Assembly: GCF_013449685.1 (NCBI RefSeq)
Contig: NZ_JACDSF010000057.1
Location: forward strand, 1,837-65,836
Length of the DNA: 64,000 bases
Direction of reading: 5' to 3'
Origin: Pectobacterium brasiliense
Lineage (GTDB): Bacteria; Pseudomonadota; Gammaproteobacteria; Enterobacterales; Enterobacteriaceae
The notes under the pieces were generated by a model. That model ran no database searches. It was not told the origin of the DNA and worked only from the letters and a program-made list of their open reading frames with translations. Made by a program: the position numbers and the translations under genes. Positions within the stretch are counted from its first letter, which is position 1. Each line of letters starts with the position of its first letter. Shown here piece after piece: positions 16,710-26,335 of this stretch.

Positions 16710-17510
16710 CTACGGCGTTTTCTGCTGCTCCAGTGGCGTTTTATCGCGCTCCAGCAAAGTGTTAAACAGGTAACCTTCTTCCCGATTGCTGCCGAAGGTG
16801 GCGATTTGCAGATGATCATCGTCAATGCAGGTGAGCAGTATTTTCACCTGCTGACCGAAGCTGCTTTCACCTTTGCCAACGGCTTGCGTATCGCTCATCT
16901 GACGGGCGGTGAAGTCTGAATCATCCAGCTTGTTACCGTAGCGAAATGCAATGGATGCGCCGCCTTCAATCTTGCCACGCTGGTTGGCCATGGTCAGGCT
17001 GACGGCGTGGTAGGGCGCTTTCTGGTCATACATTTCCCGAAAATAATCCCCCAGATCGCGATATTCCTCGGCGGAAAGCCCTGACATCACATATTCATAG
17101 CTGAATGAACCGTGGAAACAAGCAGTGCTTTTCACGGGCGTAATCGGGGAAGGGAGTGCGTGTTGCGCGATGTCATTCAGATAGCGCAGCCGATTTAGCT
17201 GCTGTTGATAACGCTGGCGCAAGCAGTCTTCGTCTTTGCATTGATCGCGTGTGGTCAGCCAGCTGCGTTGAAACTGGTTGAGCGTTTTTTCCCACGGCGC
17301 GCTGTTGTCGTAGGCTGTCAGAAATGCGCGGGAAGTCTTCCACGTTTGCGCCAGTTCTTCATCGAGCTGCCCGAGCAGCGGGCTGGCGCAAATCAGCTTT
17401 TCCTGTGCTGAGGCGGCGTTGTTGCAGGAGAAACTGGCGGCTTGCGCATGGTGGCTGAGAGAGGCTAACGTCACCCCTGCGGCGATCAGGGCAGTGAAGG
17501 CTATCTTCAT
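16710..17510 (-). CDS. Exported LprI-like protein cotranscribed with ilvY
   Basis: 266-aa exported protein. The signal peptide ends near AQAAS (about residue 25). A DUF1311/LprI-type domain with paired cysteines follows (SCNNAASAQEKLICAS, DQCKDEDCLRQRY), then a C-terminal part of about 150 residues that I do not recognise. LprI-type domains are linked to lysozyme inhibition; the role here is unproven. Start ATG 17510 overlaps the ilvY stop TGA (ATGA), so it is probably translated from the ilvY mRNA. It is a second LprI-family gene about 1 kb from the one in the insert. Confidence 0.75.
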   Translation of the reverse strand: MKIAFTALIAAGVTLASLSHHAQAASFSCNNAASAQEKLICASPLLGQLDEELAQTWKTSRAFLTAYDNSAPWEKTLNQFQRSWLTTRDQCKDEDCLRQRYQQQLNRLRYLNDIAQHALPSPITPVKSTACFHGSFSYEYVMSGLSAEEYRDLGDYFREMYDQKAPYHAVSLTMANQRGKIEGGASIAFRYGNKLDDSDFTARQMSDTQAVGKGESSFGQQVKILLTCIDDDHLQIATFGSNREEGYLFNTLLERDKTPLEQQKTP

Positions 17511-18397
17511 GGGGTGTCCTGTAATATGTCCCAAAAGGCGGCAATCAGCGGTTCGCTAAGCCGTTTTTTCTGTACGCAAACGCCGAGTTCAAGTGGTTCC
17601 ATCACCTGTTCGACGAAGACGGAAACGCGGTTGCGTACCGGTTCCGGGCTGTTTTCCAGTACGACATTTGGAATCAGCGCGATACCACAGCCCAGCGCGA
17701 CCATCGATACCATCGCTTCATGCCCGGAGATGGTGGCGTAAATTTGCGGGTTCGTGATGTGGTTGCGTCGAAACCACAGATCGATGCGCTTACGCACCGG
17801 GCCGTGTTCCGGCAGGATAAACGGAATCTGCGACCAGTCTGGGTCTGCCTGCCGCACCAGCGACTGCACGGGGCAGGGAAGTGCCGGGATAATCAACGCC
17901 AGTGGCAGTTTATCGAGCGGCATGAAGTCAACGCTGACAGGCAGCGCTTCGGGGCGTCCCGCAATCCCCAAATCCCCATCGTTCGACTGAATTTTCTCCA
18001 CGGCATCGGCGGCATCGCCCGTCGTCAGTTTAATTTCCACTAGCGGGTGTAGCGCCCGAAAGCGATCCAGAATGGGTGGCAGGTGGCTGTAGGCGGCGGT
18101 GACGGAACAGAAGATCCGTAGTTCACCGCTTAATGATGGCCCATGCTGGTCTATCGTGTGGCGTAGCTGCTGGTATTGCAACAACGTTTGCTGGGCGAAC
18201 TGCTTCAGGTGATCTCCGGCATCGGTAAGCTGCACGGTACGGTTATCGCGCAGAAACAGCGTCTGTCCTAAATCCTCTTCCAGCCGCTGAATTTGCCGTG
18301 ACAGCGTGGACGGGCTGATGTGCATCGCCTTGGCGGTACGGCCAAAGTGCCGACTTTCTGCCAGATGCAGGAATAATTTGAGATCACGTAAATCCAT
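17507..18397 (-). CDS. ilvY: LysR-type activator of ilvC
   Basis: LysR-family regulator, 296 aa, which activates ilvC when acetolactate or acetohydroxybutyrate (the IlvC substrates) accumulate. The N-terminal helix-turn-helix is MDLRDLKLFLHLAESRHFGR..., nearly the E. coli sequence; the effector domain follows. I use ATG 18397 because the protein then aligns end to end with E. coli IlvY; the upstream extension has no match. It is divergent from ilvC and overlaps the LprI-like gene by 4 bp. Confidence 0.93.
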   Translation of the reverse strand: MDLRDLKLFLHLAESRHFGRTAKAMHISPSTLSRQIQRLEEDLGQTLFLRDNRTVQLTDAGDHLKQFAQQTLLQYQQLRHTIDQHGPSLSGELRIFCSVTAAYSHLPPILDRFRALHPLVEIKLTTGDAADAVEKIQSNDGDLGIAGRPEALPVSVDFMPLDKLPLALIIPALPCPVQSLVRQADPDWSQIPFILPEHGPVRKRIDLWFRRNHITNPQIYATISGHEAMVSMVALGCGIALIPNVVLENSPEPVRNRVSVFVEQVMEPLELGVCVQKKRLSEPLIAAFWDILQDTP

Positions 18398-18439
18398 GCG
18401 ATACAGGCCCCGTTTTTTATCTTGCAGCCGCTTTTGATC

Positions 18440-18490
18440 TTGCAAATAGTGCAATGTGACGTTGTTAATATATCAATTTAAGCAACGCAA
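18440..18490. promoter_or_regulatory. Candidate IlvY operator in the ilvY-ilvC interval
   Basis: TTGCA at 18440-18444 and TGCAA at 18450-18454 form a TTGC-N7-GCAA dyad, typical of LysR binding sites, 43 bp upstream of the ilvY start. A second looser TTG...CAA arrangement follows at 18462-18476, nearer ilvC. IlvY is known to bind tandem operators between the two divergent genes. The assignment here is by position and symmetry. Confidence 0.45.
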
Positions 18491-18582
18491 TTCCTGTCAT
18501 ATGATGGGGTCATAGTGAATTCCCCTCTGGCGGGAATCCTTTCTCGAATAACAGACAAACAAAACCGTATACGGAGCACGAC

Positions 18583-20061
18583 ATGGCTAACTATTTCAAC
18601 ACATTAAACCTGCGTCAGCAGCTGGATCAATTGGGCAAGTGCCGCTTCATGGGGCGTGATGAATTTGCCGATGAGGCGAGCTACCTGAAAGGGAAAAAAG
18701 TGGTGATCGTCGGCTGTGGTGCTCAGGGTCTGAACCAGGGTCTGAACATGCGCGATTCTGGTCTGGACATCGCTTACGCCCTGCGTGCTGAAGCAATTGC
18801 CGAAAAGCGTGCATCATGGCGCAAAGCGACCGAAAACGGCTTCACCGTTGGTACCTACGAAGATCTGATCCCGCAGGCTGACCTGGTGGTTAACCTGACG
18901 CCGGACAAACAGCACTCCGCCGTGGTTCAGGCAGTACAACCGCTAATGAAACAGGGCGCTGCGCTGGGCTATTCTCACGGCTTCAACATCGTTGAAGTGG
19001 GCGAGCAAATCCGTAAAGACATCACCGTTGTGATGGTGGCGCCGAAGTGCCCAGGTACGGAAGTGCGTGAAGAATACAAACGTGGTTTCGGCGTACCAAC
19101 GCTGATCGCGGTTCACCCAGAAAACGATCCGAAAGGCGAAGGCATGGCCATCGCTAAAGCGTGGGCTGCGGCCACCGGTGGTCACCGTGCCGGCGTTCTG
19201 CAATCCTCTTTCGTTGCGGAAGTGAAATCTGACCTGATGGGTGAGCAGACCATTCTGTGCGGTATGTTGCAGGCAGGTTCTCTGCTGAGCTTCGACAAAC
19301 TGGTTGCTGAAGGCACCGATCCGGCTTATGCAGAAAAACTGATTCAGTTCGGCTGGGAAACCATCACCGAAGCGCTGAAGCAGGGCGGGATTACGCTGAT
19401 GATGGATCGCCTGTCTAACCCAGCGAAACTGCGTGCTTACGCGCTGTCTGAGCAGTTGAAAGGCATCATGGCACCGCTGTTCCAGAAACACATGGATGAC
19501 ATCATCTCCGGCGAATTCTCCAGCGGCATGATGGCTGACTGGGCGAACGATGACGTGAAACTGCTGACCTGGCGTGAAGAGACCGGTAAAACGGCGTTCG
19601 AAAATGCGCCGCAGTTCGACGGTAAAATCGCTGAGCAAGAATACTTTGATAACGGCGTGCTGATGGTTGCGATGGTAAAAGCGGGCGTTGAGCTGGCGTT
19701 TGAAACCATGGTGAGCTCCGGCATCATCGAAGAGTCGGCTTACTACGAATCACTGCATGAGCTGCCGCTGATCGCTAACACCATTGCGCGTAAGCGTCTG
19801 TATGAAATGAACGTGGTTATCTCTGATACCGCAGAATACGGTAACTACCTGTTTGCTAACGCCGCCGTTCCATTGCTGAAAGAGGCGTTCATGGCATCCC
19901 TGCAGCCGGGCGATCTGGGCAAAGCGGTCGCGGGCACCGAAGTGGACAATGCGCAACTGCGTGATGTTAATGAAGCTATCCGTAACCACCCAATCGAAAC
20001 CGTAGGCCACACGCTGCGCGGTTACATGAAAGACATGAAGCGTATCGCTGTTGCGGGTTAA
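18583..20061 (+). CDS. ilvC: Ketol-acid reductoisomerase (class II)
   Basis: NADPH-dependent enzyme, 492 aa, that isomerises and reduces acetolactate or acetohydroxybutyrate, the step between IlvGM and IlvD. The length shows the long class II form of enterobacteria and plants, with a duplicated C-terminal knotted domain. The nucleotide fold is seen in [14 protein letters not shown] near residues 44-57. ATG 18583 follows ATACGGAGCACGAC. It is controlled by the divergent ilvY. Confidence 0.96.
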   Translation: MANYFNTLNLRQQLDQLGKCRFMGRDEFADEASYLKGKKVVIVGCGAQGLNQGLNMRDSGLDIAYALRAEAIAEKRASWRKATENGFTVGTYEDLIPQADLVVNLTPDKQHSAVVQAVQPLMKQGAALGYSHGFNIVEVGEQIRKDITVVMVAPKCPGTEVREEYKRGFGVPTLIAVHPENDPKGEGMAIAKAWAAATGGHRAGVLQSSFVAEVKSDLMGEQTILCGMLQAGSLLSFDKLVAEGTDPAYAEKLIQFGWETITEALKQGGITLMMDRLSNPAKLRAYALSEQLKGIMAPLFQKHMDDIISGEFSSGMMADWANDDVKLLTWREETGKTAFENAPQFDGKIAEQEYFDNGVLMVAMVKAGVELAFETMVSSGIIEESAYYESLHELPLIANTIARKRLYEMNVVISDTAEYGNYLFANAAVPLLKEAFMASLQPGDLGKAVAGTEVDNAQLRDVNEAIRNHPIETVGHTLRGYMKDMKRIAVAG

Positions 20062-20084
20062 TTTCCGTCAGTGATCGAAATAGA

Positions 20085-20117
20085 AGAGGGCACAGCGATT
20101 GGCTGTGCCCTCTTTTT
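20085..20117 (+). terminator. Terminator after ilvC
   Basis: An 11-bp perfect stem, GAGGGCACAGC (20086-20096) with GCTGTGCCCTC (20102-20112), loop GATTG, followed by TTTTT. Confidence 0.92.
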
Positions 20118-20174
20118 ACCAACGAACGCTTTTATCGCCGAGCTTTTGTAGCAATAGCAAACGTATGTTTTTTA

Positions 20175-21659
20175 TCAAACCGACTTATATTTTTCTTCCG
20201 CCTGATTGAAACGATCGGTAATCGCTTTTGATGGCGCTTTACCCAGCAGGCTGACGATAAAAATGGTCAGGCTGTTGAAGATGAAACCGGGGATAATTTC
20301 ATACAGGTTCAGCCAGGCGTAGTGTTCCCAGATCAGCACGGTTGTTGCGCCCACGATCATGCCGAACAGGGCGCCGTTGCGCGTCATGCGCGGCCACAGC
20401 AGGGAAATCAAAATCACCGGTCCGAATGCGGCACCGAACCCAGCCCAGGCATAGCTCACCAGACCCAGTACGCGATTTTCAGGATTAAGCGCCAGCGCGA
20501 TAGCGATGATAGCCACTAACAGCACCATGCCGCGCCCCACCCAGACCAGCTCTTTCTCACTGGCATTTTTACGCAGGAACGGCTTGTATAAATCTTCGGT
20601 GATGGCGCTGGAGCACACCAGTAGCTGGCAGCTTAGCGTACTCATCACGGCAGCCAGAATCGCAGACAGCAGCACCCCAGCAATCCACGGATTGAACAGC
20701 AGCATGGATAGCTCGATAAAGACACGCTCGCTGTTTTGCGCCACATTGCCCGCCTGATCCGGGTTATTGTTGAAGTAGGCGATGCCGAAGAAGCCCACTG
20801 CCACGGCACCGGACAGACAGAGAATCATCCAGGTCATACTGATGCGGCGTGCGTTGTGGATCGTGTGATGTGAATCTGCAGCCATAAAGCGCGCCAAAAT
20901 ATGCGGCTGACCGAAATAGCCCAGTCCCCATCCCATCAGCGAGAGGATAGCGACAAAATTCAGCCCTCGGAACATGTCCAGGTTGGCCGGATTTTTCGCT
21001 TCAATCACCATTAGTGAGCTATCAATTCCTCCAAGAGACAGGATGACAATCACTGGGGTCAGGATCAGGGCGAAAATCATCAGGCTGGCCTGAACGGTGT
21101 CCGTCCAGCTTACTGCCAGAAAGCAGCCAATAAAGGTATAGGCGATGGTGGCCGCTGCGCCTGCCCATAATGCGGTGCTGTAGCTCATGCCAAAGGTGCT
21201 TTCAAACAGACGTGCCCCTGCGACCACGCCCGATGCACAATAGATGGTGAAGAAAATCAGGATGACTAACGCGGAGATCACGCGCAGTAATTTACTGTTA
21301 TCTTCAAAACGGTGGGTGAAATAGTCAGGCAGCGTAAGTGCGTTGTGGTTGATTTCGGTGTGTACGCGCAGGCGTCCGGCGACCCATTTCCAGTTCAGGT
21401 AAGCGCCTAACGTCAGGCCGATAGCGATCCAGCTTTTAGAAATCCCGGCAATGAAAATAGCACCCGGTAACCCCATCAGCAGCCAGCCGCTCATATCGGA
21501 AGCGCCAGCCGACAGTGCGGTCACCACGCTTCCCATCCGACGTCCGCCCAGAATGTAATCGCCAAAGTTATTCGTCGCGCGATAAGCGAACAGGCCGATG
21601 AGAACCATCCCGAAAATATACAACAGAAACGTCACCAGCATAGGTGTGCTTATTGTCAT
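20175..21659 (-). CDS. putP: Sodium/proline symporter
   Basis: Inner-membrane Na+/proline symporter of the solute:sodium symporter family, 494 aa, with about 13 hydrophobic segments. Recognisable blocks include the N-terminal FGDYILGGRRMG, LSAGASDMSGWLLMGLPGA and a WAGFGAAFGPVIL segment. It imports proline for breakdown by PutA. It is divergent from putA with shared regulatory DNA between them, as in E. coli. Confidence 0.95.
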   Translation of the reverse strand: MTISTPMLVTFLLYIFGMVLIGLFAYRATNNFGDYILGGRRMGSVVTALSAGASDMSGWLLMGLPGAIFIAGISKSWIAIGLTLGAYLNWKWVAGRLRVHTEINHNALTLPDYFTHRFEDNSKLLRVISALVILIFFTIYCASGVVAGARLFESTFGMSYSTALWAGAAATIAYTFIGCFLAVSWTDTVQASLMIFALILTPVIVILSLGGIDSSLMVIEAKNPANLDMFRGLNFVAILSLMGWGLGYFGQPHILARFMAADSHHTIHNARRISMTWMILCLSGAVAVGFFGIAYFNNNPDQAGNVAQNSERVFIELSMLLFNPWIAGVLLSAILAAVMSTLSCQLLVCSSAITEDLYKPFLRKNASEKELVWVGRGMVLLVAIIAIALALNPENRVLGLVSYAWAGFGAAFGPVILISLLWPRMTRNGALFGMIVGATTVLIWEHYAWLNLYEIIPGFIFNSLTIFIVSLLGKAPSKAITDRFNQAEEKYKSV

Positions 21660-21756
21660 TCAACTCTCCACATTATTTTTCGTGCCGCTGTCGCGGCGAC
21701 GCTGTGTTTTATAGTAATCACTCAGGCCGGAACGAGGTCTGACAGTGATGATGGGC

Positions 21757-21797
21757 TGCAACCGATCCATTTGTTAACAAGGTTGCACAAAGTTGCA
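21757..21797. promoter_or_regulatory. PutA operator boxes between putP and putA
   Basis: Three copies of the hexamer GTTGCA, the known E. coli PutA target, lie in the divergent interval: on the complementary strand at 21757-21762 (TGCAAC), and on the + strand at 21782-21787 and 21792-21797. Without proline, PutA represses both genes from such boxes. Confidence 0.75.
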
Positions 21798-21855
21798 ACA
21801 TGGTCGATATTGACGTTATCCCGATGTGCATCTTCTCATTATAGGAGTGGACTCT

Positions 21856-24800
21856 ATGGGCTCTACCACGATGGGTGTGAAACTCGATGAGGAAACGCGC
21901 GAACGTATCAAGGCGGCGGCACAGCGTATTGATCGTACACCGCACTGGCTGATTAAACAGGCTATTTTCCATTACCTCGAACGCCTCGAAAGCGGCCTCG
22001 ACACTCCTGAAACACCGCAATGGGCGAATGTCAGCCACATTGAAGCGGAAGAGATTATGCCGCAATCTCAGGAAGAAGAAACCCACCTACCCTTTCTTGA
22101 TTTCGCCGAGCACATTCTTCCGCAGTCCGTTATCCGCGCCGCCATCACTTCTGTTTACCGCCGCCCCGAAAGTGAACTGGTTCCTATCTTGCTCGAACAA
22201 GCGAAACTTACCGATGAAATGTCGCAGTTAACGCAAAAACTGGCTTATCAGCTGGCAGAGAAATTACGCGGTCAGAAAGCCGGAAATGGGCGTGCGGGCA
22301 TTGTGCAAGGACTGCTACAGGAATTCTCACTTTCTTCTCAGGAAGGGGTGGCGCTGATGTGCTTAGCCGAAGCGCTGCTACGTATTCCCGATAAATCCAC
22401 GCGTGATGCGCTGATCCGCGACAAGATCAGTCGGGGAAATTGGCAGGCGCATCTTGGTCATAGCCCGTCGCTCTTTGTGAATGCTGCAACCTGGGGGCTG
22501 CTGTTTACCGGAAAGCTGGTGGCGACGCACAACGAAGTGAACCTCTCGAATTCGCTGAACCGCATCATTGGGAAAAGCGGTGAGCCGCTTGTCCGCAAAG
22601 GTGTCGATATGGCTATGCGGCTGATGGGGGAACAGTTTGTCACCGGAGAAACTATCGGCGAAGCGCTGGCGAATGCCCGTGAACGGGAGGGCCAAGGCTT
22701 CCGTTACTCTTACGACATGTTAGGTGAAGCCGCGCTGACGGAACATGATGCTGTCGCGTATCTGATGGCCTATCAGCAGGCGATTCATGCTATTGGCAAA
22801 GCCTCGAACGGGCGCGGGATTTACGAAGGGCCGGGCATCTCCATCAAGCTGTCGGCGCTGCATCCCCGCTATAGCCGGTCGCAGTATGATCGTGTGATGG
22901 AGGAACTTTATCCGCGTTTGTTGATGCTGACGCTGTTGGCGCGTCAGTACGATATTGGGATCAATATTGATGCGGAGGAAGCCGAACGACTGGAAATCTC
23001 ACTCGATCTGCTGGAAAAACTCTGCATGGAGCCGCAGTTGGCGGGGTGGAACGGCGTTGGGTTTGTCATTCAGGCTTATCAGAAACGTTGCCTGTATGTG
23101 ATTGATGCACTGATTGAGCTGGCACAGCGCAGCCGTCGGCGGCTGATGATTCGTCTGGTGAAAGGGGCGTACTGGGACAGTGAAATCAAGCGCGCGCAGG
23201 TTGACGGGCTGGAAGGTTATCCAGTCTACACGCGTAAGGTTTATACCGATGTGTCGTATCTGGCGTGCGCTCGGAAGCTACTGGCCGTACCGAATTGGAT
23301 TTACCCGCAGTTTGCCACGCACAACGCGCAGACGGTAAGCGCGATCTACCACATGGCGGGCAACAATTATTATCCCGGTCAGTATGAGTTTCAGTGCCTG
23401 CACGGCATGGGGGAACCGCTCTACGATCAGGTGGTGGGCGCGGTTGCTGATGGAAAATTGAACCGTCCGTGCCGTATTTATGCTCCGGTCGGAACCCATG
23501 AAACGCTGTTGGCTTATCTGGTGCGACGCCTGCTGGAAAACGGCGCCAATACCTCGTTTGTTAACCGTATTGCAGATACCTCAATGGCGCTGGAAACGCT
23601 GATTGCCGATCCGATTCGTGGCGTAGAGGCGCTGGCAAAAGTGGAATGGAGCATGGGTGTGCCGCATCCCAAGATTCCTCTGCCACGTCAGCTATATGGG
23701 CGGGAACGGCAAAATTCGAGCGGACTGGATCTCTCGAACGAGCACCGGTTGGCTTCTCTCTCCAGCGCGTTGCTGAATTATGCGTCACAGCCGTGGTATG
23801 CCGCGCCAATGATTGAAGGGGAAAGCGAGGCGAGTGAAGAAAGGCCTGTCGTGAACCCCGCGGATGTGCACGATGTGGTGGGCTACGTTCTCGATGCCTC
23901 GGTGGCGGATGTTGAGCAGGCGGTAGACGCGGCGGTACATGCTGGCACCATTTGGTTTGCGACGCCACCCGCAGAGCGTGCTGCGATATTGAATCAGGCC
24001 GCCTCGCTGATGGAAGGGCAGTTGCAAAGTCTGCTGGGGCTGCTGGTGCGGGAAGCGGGTAAATCCTTCAGTAACGCGATTGCGGAAGTGCGCGAAGCGG
24101 TGGACTTCTTGCGCTATTACGCGGGGCAGATTCGGGATTCATTCACCAATGATACCCATCGTCCGTTGGGGCCAGTGGTTTGCATCAGCCCGTGGAATTT
24201 CCCGCTGGCGATTTTCACCGGTCAAATTTCTGCCGCACTGGCGGCAGGAAACAGCGTGCTGGCAAAACCGGCTGAACAGACGCCGCTGGTTGCGGCACAG
24301 GCGGTGCGTATTTTGCATGAGGCGGGCATTCCTCTGGGTGTGCTGCAACTGCTGCCCGGACAGGGAGAAACGATTGGTGCCGCGTTGGTCAGCGATGAAC
24401 GGGTACGCGGCGTGGTGTTTACCGGATCGACGGCCGTAGCTAAAACTCTGCAACGTAGCATCGCGGGCAGGCTCGATCCACAGGGGCGTTTGACGCCGCT
24501 GATTGCCGAAACGGGTGGCCTGAATGCGATGATTGTCGATTCGTCTGCGCTGACGGAGCAGGTGGTGAATGACGTTATCGCTTCTGCGTTCGACAGCGCC
24601 GGACAGCGTTGCTCGGCGCTGCGCCTGCTGTGCCTGCAAGAGGATATTGCGGATCGCACTCTGGCTATGCTGCGTGGCGCGATGGCGGAGTGTCGAATGG
24701 GCAATCCTGAGCGGTTATCGACCGACATCGGTCCGCTGATTGACGCGGAAGCGAAAGAGAACGTGGAACTGCATATCCAGACGATGCGGGCGAAAGGCCA

Positions 24801-25800
24801 TACGGTATTTCAGGCAGTGTATCCGCAGGATGAGGAGACGTGGCGGCACGGGGCGTTTGTGAAACCGACCCTGATCGAACTGGACAAGATAGACGAGCTG
24901 AAAAGAGAAGTTTTTGGTCCAGTTTTACATGTAGTTCGCTATCAAAGCCAGCAGTTGGATGCAGTGATTGCGCAGATCAACGCGGCGGGATACGGTCTGA
25001 CGCTGGGTGTGCATACCCGTCTTGATGAAACTATCCTGCGAGTGACGGGCAAGGCGAAAGTGGGTAATCAATATGTGAATCGCAATATGGTCGGTGCCGT
25101 TGTCGGTGTTCAACCGTTTGGCGGGGAAGGCTTGTCAGGAACCGGACCAAAGGCGGGCGGGCCGCTTTATCTGTACCGTTTGCTGGCACATCGGCCGGAC
25201 GACGCGCTTGCGGCAGAATTTGCACAGCAGAACCCTGAGCAGGCGTTGCTGGCAGGGCTACAGGCGCTGGAAGACTGGGCGATTGCTGTGGAGCGTCACA
25301 GGCTAGCGACGTTATGCCAGCGCTATAGAGAATATAGCGTCAGCGGGACAACGCGGCTGTTGCCTGGCCCGACAGGGGAAAGTAATTCCTATACGCTGCT
25401 GCCGCGTGAGCGGATTCTGTGTCTGGCGGATAATGAGGACGATCGCTTGATTCAGACGGCGGCGGTGCTGGCAACGGGCGGGGAGTTGCTGTGGCTGGAA
25501 GGCGAGCGGGAGAAAACGCTTTACGGCCGTTTACCCGCCAGCGTGCAGTCGCATATTCAGTTCACGCCTGACTGGCAGCGGCAAGACGTGTCTTTTCATG
25601 GCGTCATTTATCATGGGGACGCCGATCGGTTACGGCAGTTGAGTGAGGCGCTTGCAGAGCGCGATGGCCCGATTATCCAGCCGTTAGGGTATGCGCAGGG
25701 CGATACCCACATTCAGTTGGAACATCTGTTGATCGAACGTTCTCTGAGTATCAATACCGCCGCTGCGGGCGGCAATGCCAGCCTGATGACGATAGGGTAG
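21856..25800 (+). CDS. putA: Trifunctional proline catabolism protein PutA
   Basis: 1314-aa trifunctional protein, and the longest gene in the window. Residues 1-50 are a ribbon-helix-helix DNA-binding domain (GVKLDEETRERI...) that represses put genes. Next comes the FAD proline dehydrogenase barrel (about 260-610) with RLVKGAYWD and the proline-site YLVRRLLENGANTSF. The P5C/glutamate semialdehyde dehydrogenase (about 650-1130) has the catalytic Cys in GQRCSALR. A C-terminal domain closes the substrate tunnel. ATG 21856 has AGGAG at 21843-21847 and matches the E. coli N-terminus (MGTTTMGVKLD); the upstream extension does not. With proline the protein moves to the membrane and derepresses putP/putA. 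Confidence 0.95.
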   Translation: MGSTTMGVKLDEETRERIKAAAQRIDRTPHWLIKQAIFHYLERLESGLDTPETPQWANVSHIEAEEIMPQSQEEETHLPFLDFAEHILPQSVIRAAITSVYRRPESELVPILLEQAKLTDEMSQLTQKLAYQLAEKLRGQKAGNGRAGIVQGLLQEFSLSSQEGVALMCLAEALLRIPDKSTRDALIRDKISRGNWQAHLGHSPSLFVNAATWGLLFTGKLVATHNEVNLSNSLNRIIGKSGEPLVRKGVDMAMRLMGEQFVTGETIGEALANAREREGQGFRYSYDMLGEAALTEHDAVAYLMAYQQAIHAIGKASNGRGIYEGPGISIKLSALHPRYSRSQYDRVMEELYPRLLMLTLLARQYDIGINIDAEEAERLEISLDLLEKLCMEPQLAGWNGVGFVIQAYQKRCLYVIDALIELAQRSRRRLMIRLVKGAYWDSEIKRAQVDGLEGYPVYTRKVYTDVSYLACARKLLAVPNWIYPQFATHNAQTVSAIYHMAGNNYYPGQYEFQCLHGMGEPLYDQVVGAVADGKLNRPCRIYAPVGTHETLLAYLVRRLLENGANTSFVNRIADTSMALETLIADPIRGVEALAKVEWSMGVPHPKIPLPRQLYGRERQNSSGLDLSNEHRLASLSSALLNYASQPWYAAPMIEGESEASEERPVVNPADVHDVVGYVLDASVADVEQAVDAAVHAGTIWFATPPAERAAILNQAASLMEGQLQSLLGLLVREAGKSFSNAIAEVREAVDFLRYYAGQIRDSFTNDTHRPLGPVVCISPWNFPLAIFTGQISAALAAGNSVLAKPAEQTPLVAAQAVRILHEAGIPLGVLQLLPGQGETIGAALVSDERVRGVVFTGSTAVAKTLQRSIAGRLDPQGRLTPLIAETGGLNAMIVDSSALTEQVVNDVIASAFDSAGQRCSALRLLCLQEDIADRTLAMLRGAMAECRMGNPERLSTDIGPLIDAEAKENVELHIQTMRAKGHTVFQAVYPQDEETWRHGAFVKPTLIELDKIDELKREVFGPVLHVVRYQSQQLDAVIAQINAAGYGLTLGVHTRLDETILRVTGKAKVGNQYVNRNMVGAVVGVQPFGGEGLSGTGPKAGGPLYLYRLLAHRPDDALAAEFAQQNPEQALLAGLQALEDWAIAVERHRLATLCQRYREYSVSGTTRLLPGPTGESNSYTLLPRERILCLADNEDDRLIQTAAVLATGGELLWLEGEREKTLYGRLPASVQSHIQFTPDWQRQDVSFHGVIYHGDADRLRQLSEALAERDGPIIQPLGYAQGDTHIQLEHLLIERSLSINTAAAGGNASLMTIG

Positions 25801-25813
25801 TCAGGCATTAAAT

Positions 25814-25852
25814 AGAAAAAGCGCGCTAAACCAGAAGGTCGGCGCGTTTTTC
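25814..25852 (+). terminator. Terminator between putA and ppiC
   Basis: AAAAAGCGCGC (25816-25826) pairs with GCGCGTTTTT (25842-25851) with one bulge, and ACC/GGT extends the stem inside. T and A runs on both sides let it serve both converging genes. Confidence 0.75.
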
Positions 25853-25893
25853 ATGTTCGGGGCATCGGCGTGGCGGCTTCATTGCTATACAAC

Positions 25894-26175
25894 TTAATGG
25901 CGGTAAAGCACCTTGATCACATGGTAACCAAACTGGGTTTTCACCGGACCAAACGGCTTCAGCAATTCGCAGGAAAACACCGCCTTATCGAACGCTGGCA
26001 CCATGTCGCCTTTACGAAACTCCCCTAAATCGCCGCCGTTGCGTTTTGACGGGCAGGTTGAGTGCTTCTGTGCCAGTTTCTGGAAGTCTGTACCTTTTTC
26101 CAGTTGCGCAAGAATGTCATTAGCTTCCTGCTCAGTGTCTACCAGGATGTGTAAGGCTGCTGCGGTATTTGCCAT
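25894..26175 (-). CDS. ppiC: Parvulin-type peptidyl-prolyl isomerase C
   Basis: 93-aa single-domain cytoplasmic parvulin, the same length as E. coli PpiC (Par10), which catalyses cis-trans isomerisation of prolyl bonds. Hallmarks: [55 protein letters not shown] 26175 follows AAAAAGGTAATAA; the upstream in-frame extension is not conserved. It converges with putA. Confidence 0.95.
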   Translation of the reverse strand: MANTAAALHILVDTEQEANDILAQLEKGTDFQKLAQKHSTCPSKRNGGDLGEFRKGDMVPAFDKAVFSCELLKPFGPVKTQFGYHVIKVLYRH

Positions 26176-26335
26176 GTTATTACCTTTTTTGCAAAAGAGA
26201 TTCCGGCGCGCAATGTAACATTTGCAACGCAAGATGTGGACTGCGATGTGCTTTCCTTAATAACAAATCCCTGGTCAAGATCGATACGGCTTTCTGCTAC
26301 AATCGCCTTCCGTTTTATGAGTGAGCAAGATCGTT

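Noticed and set aside
18943-19638. 231-codon frame antisense to ilvC
   Set aside because: A shadow of the strongly biased ilvC codon use on the opposite strand; no family resemblance.
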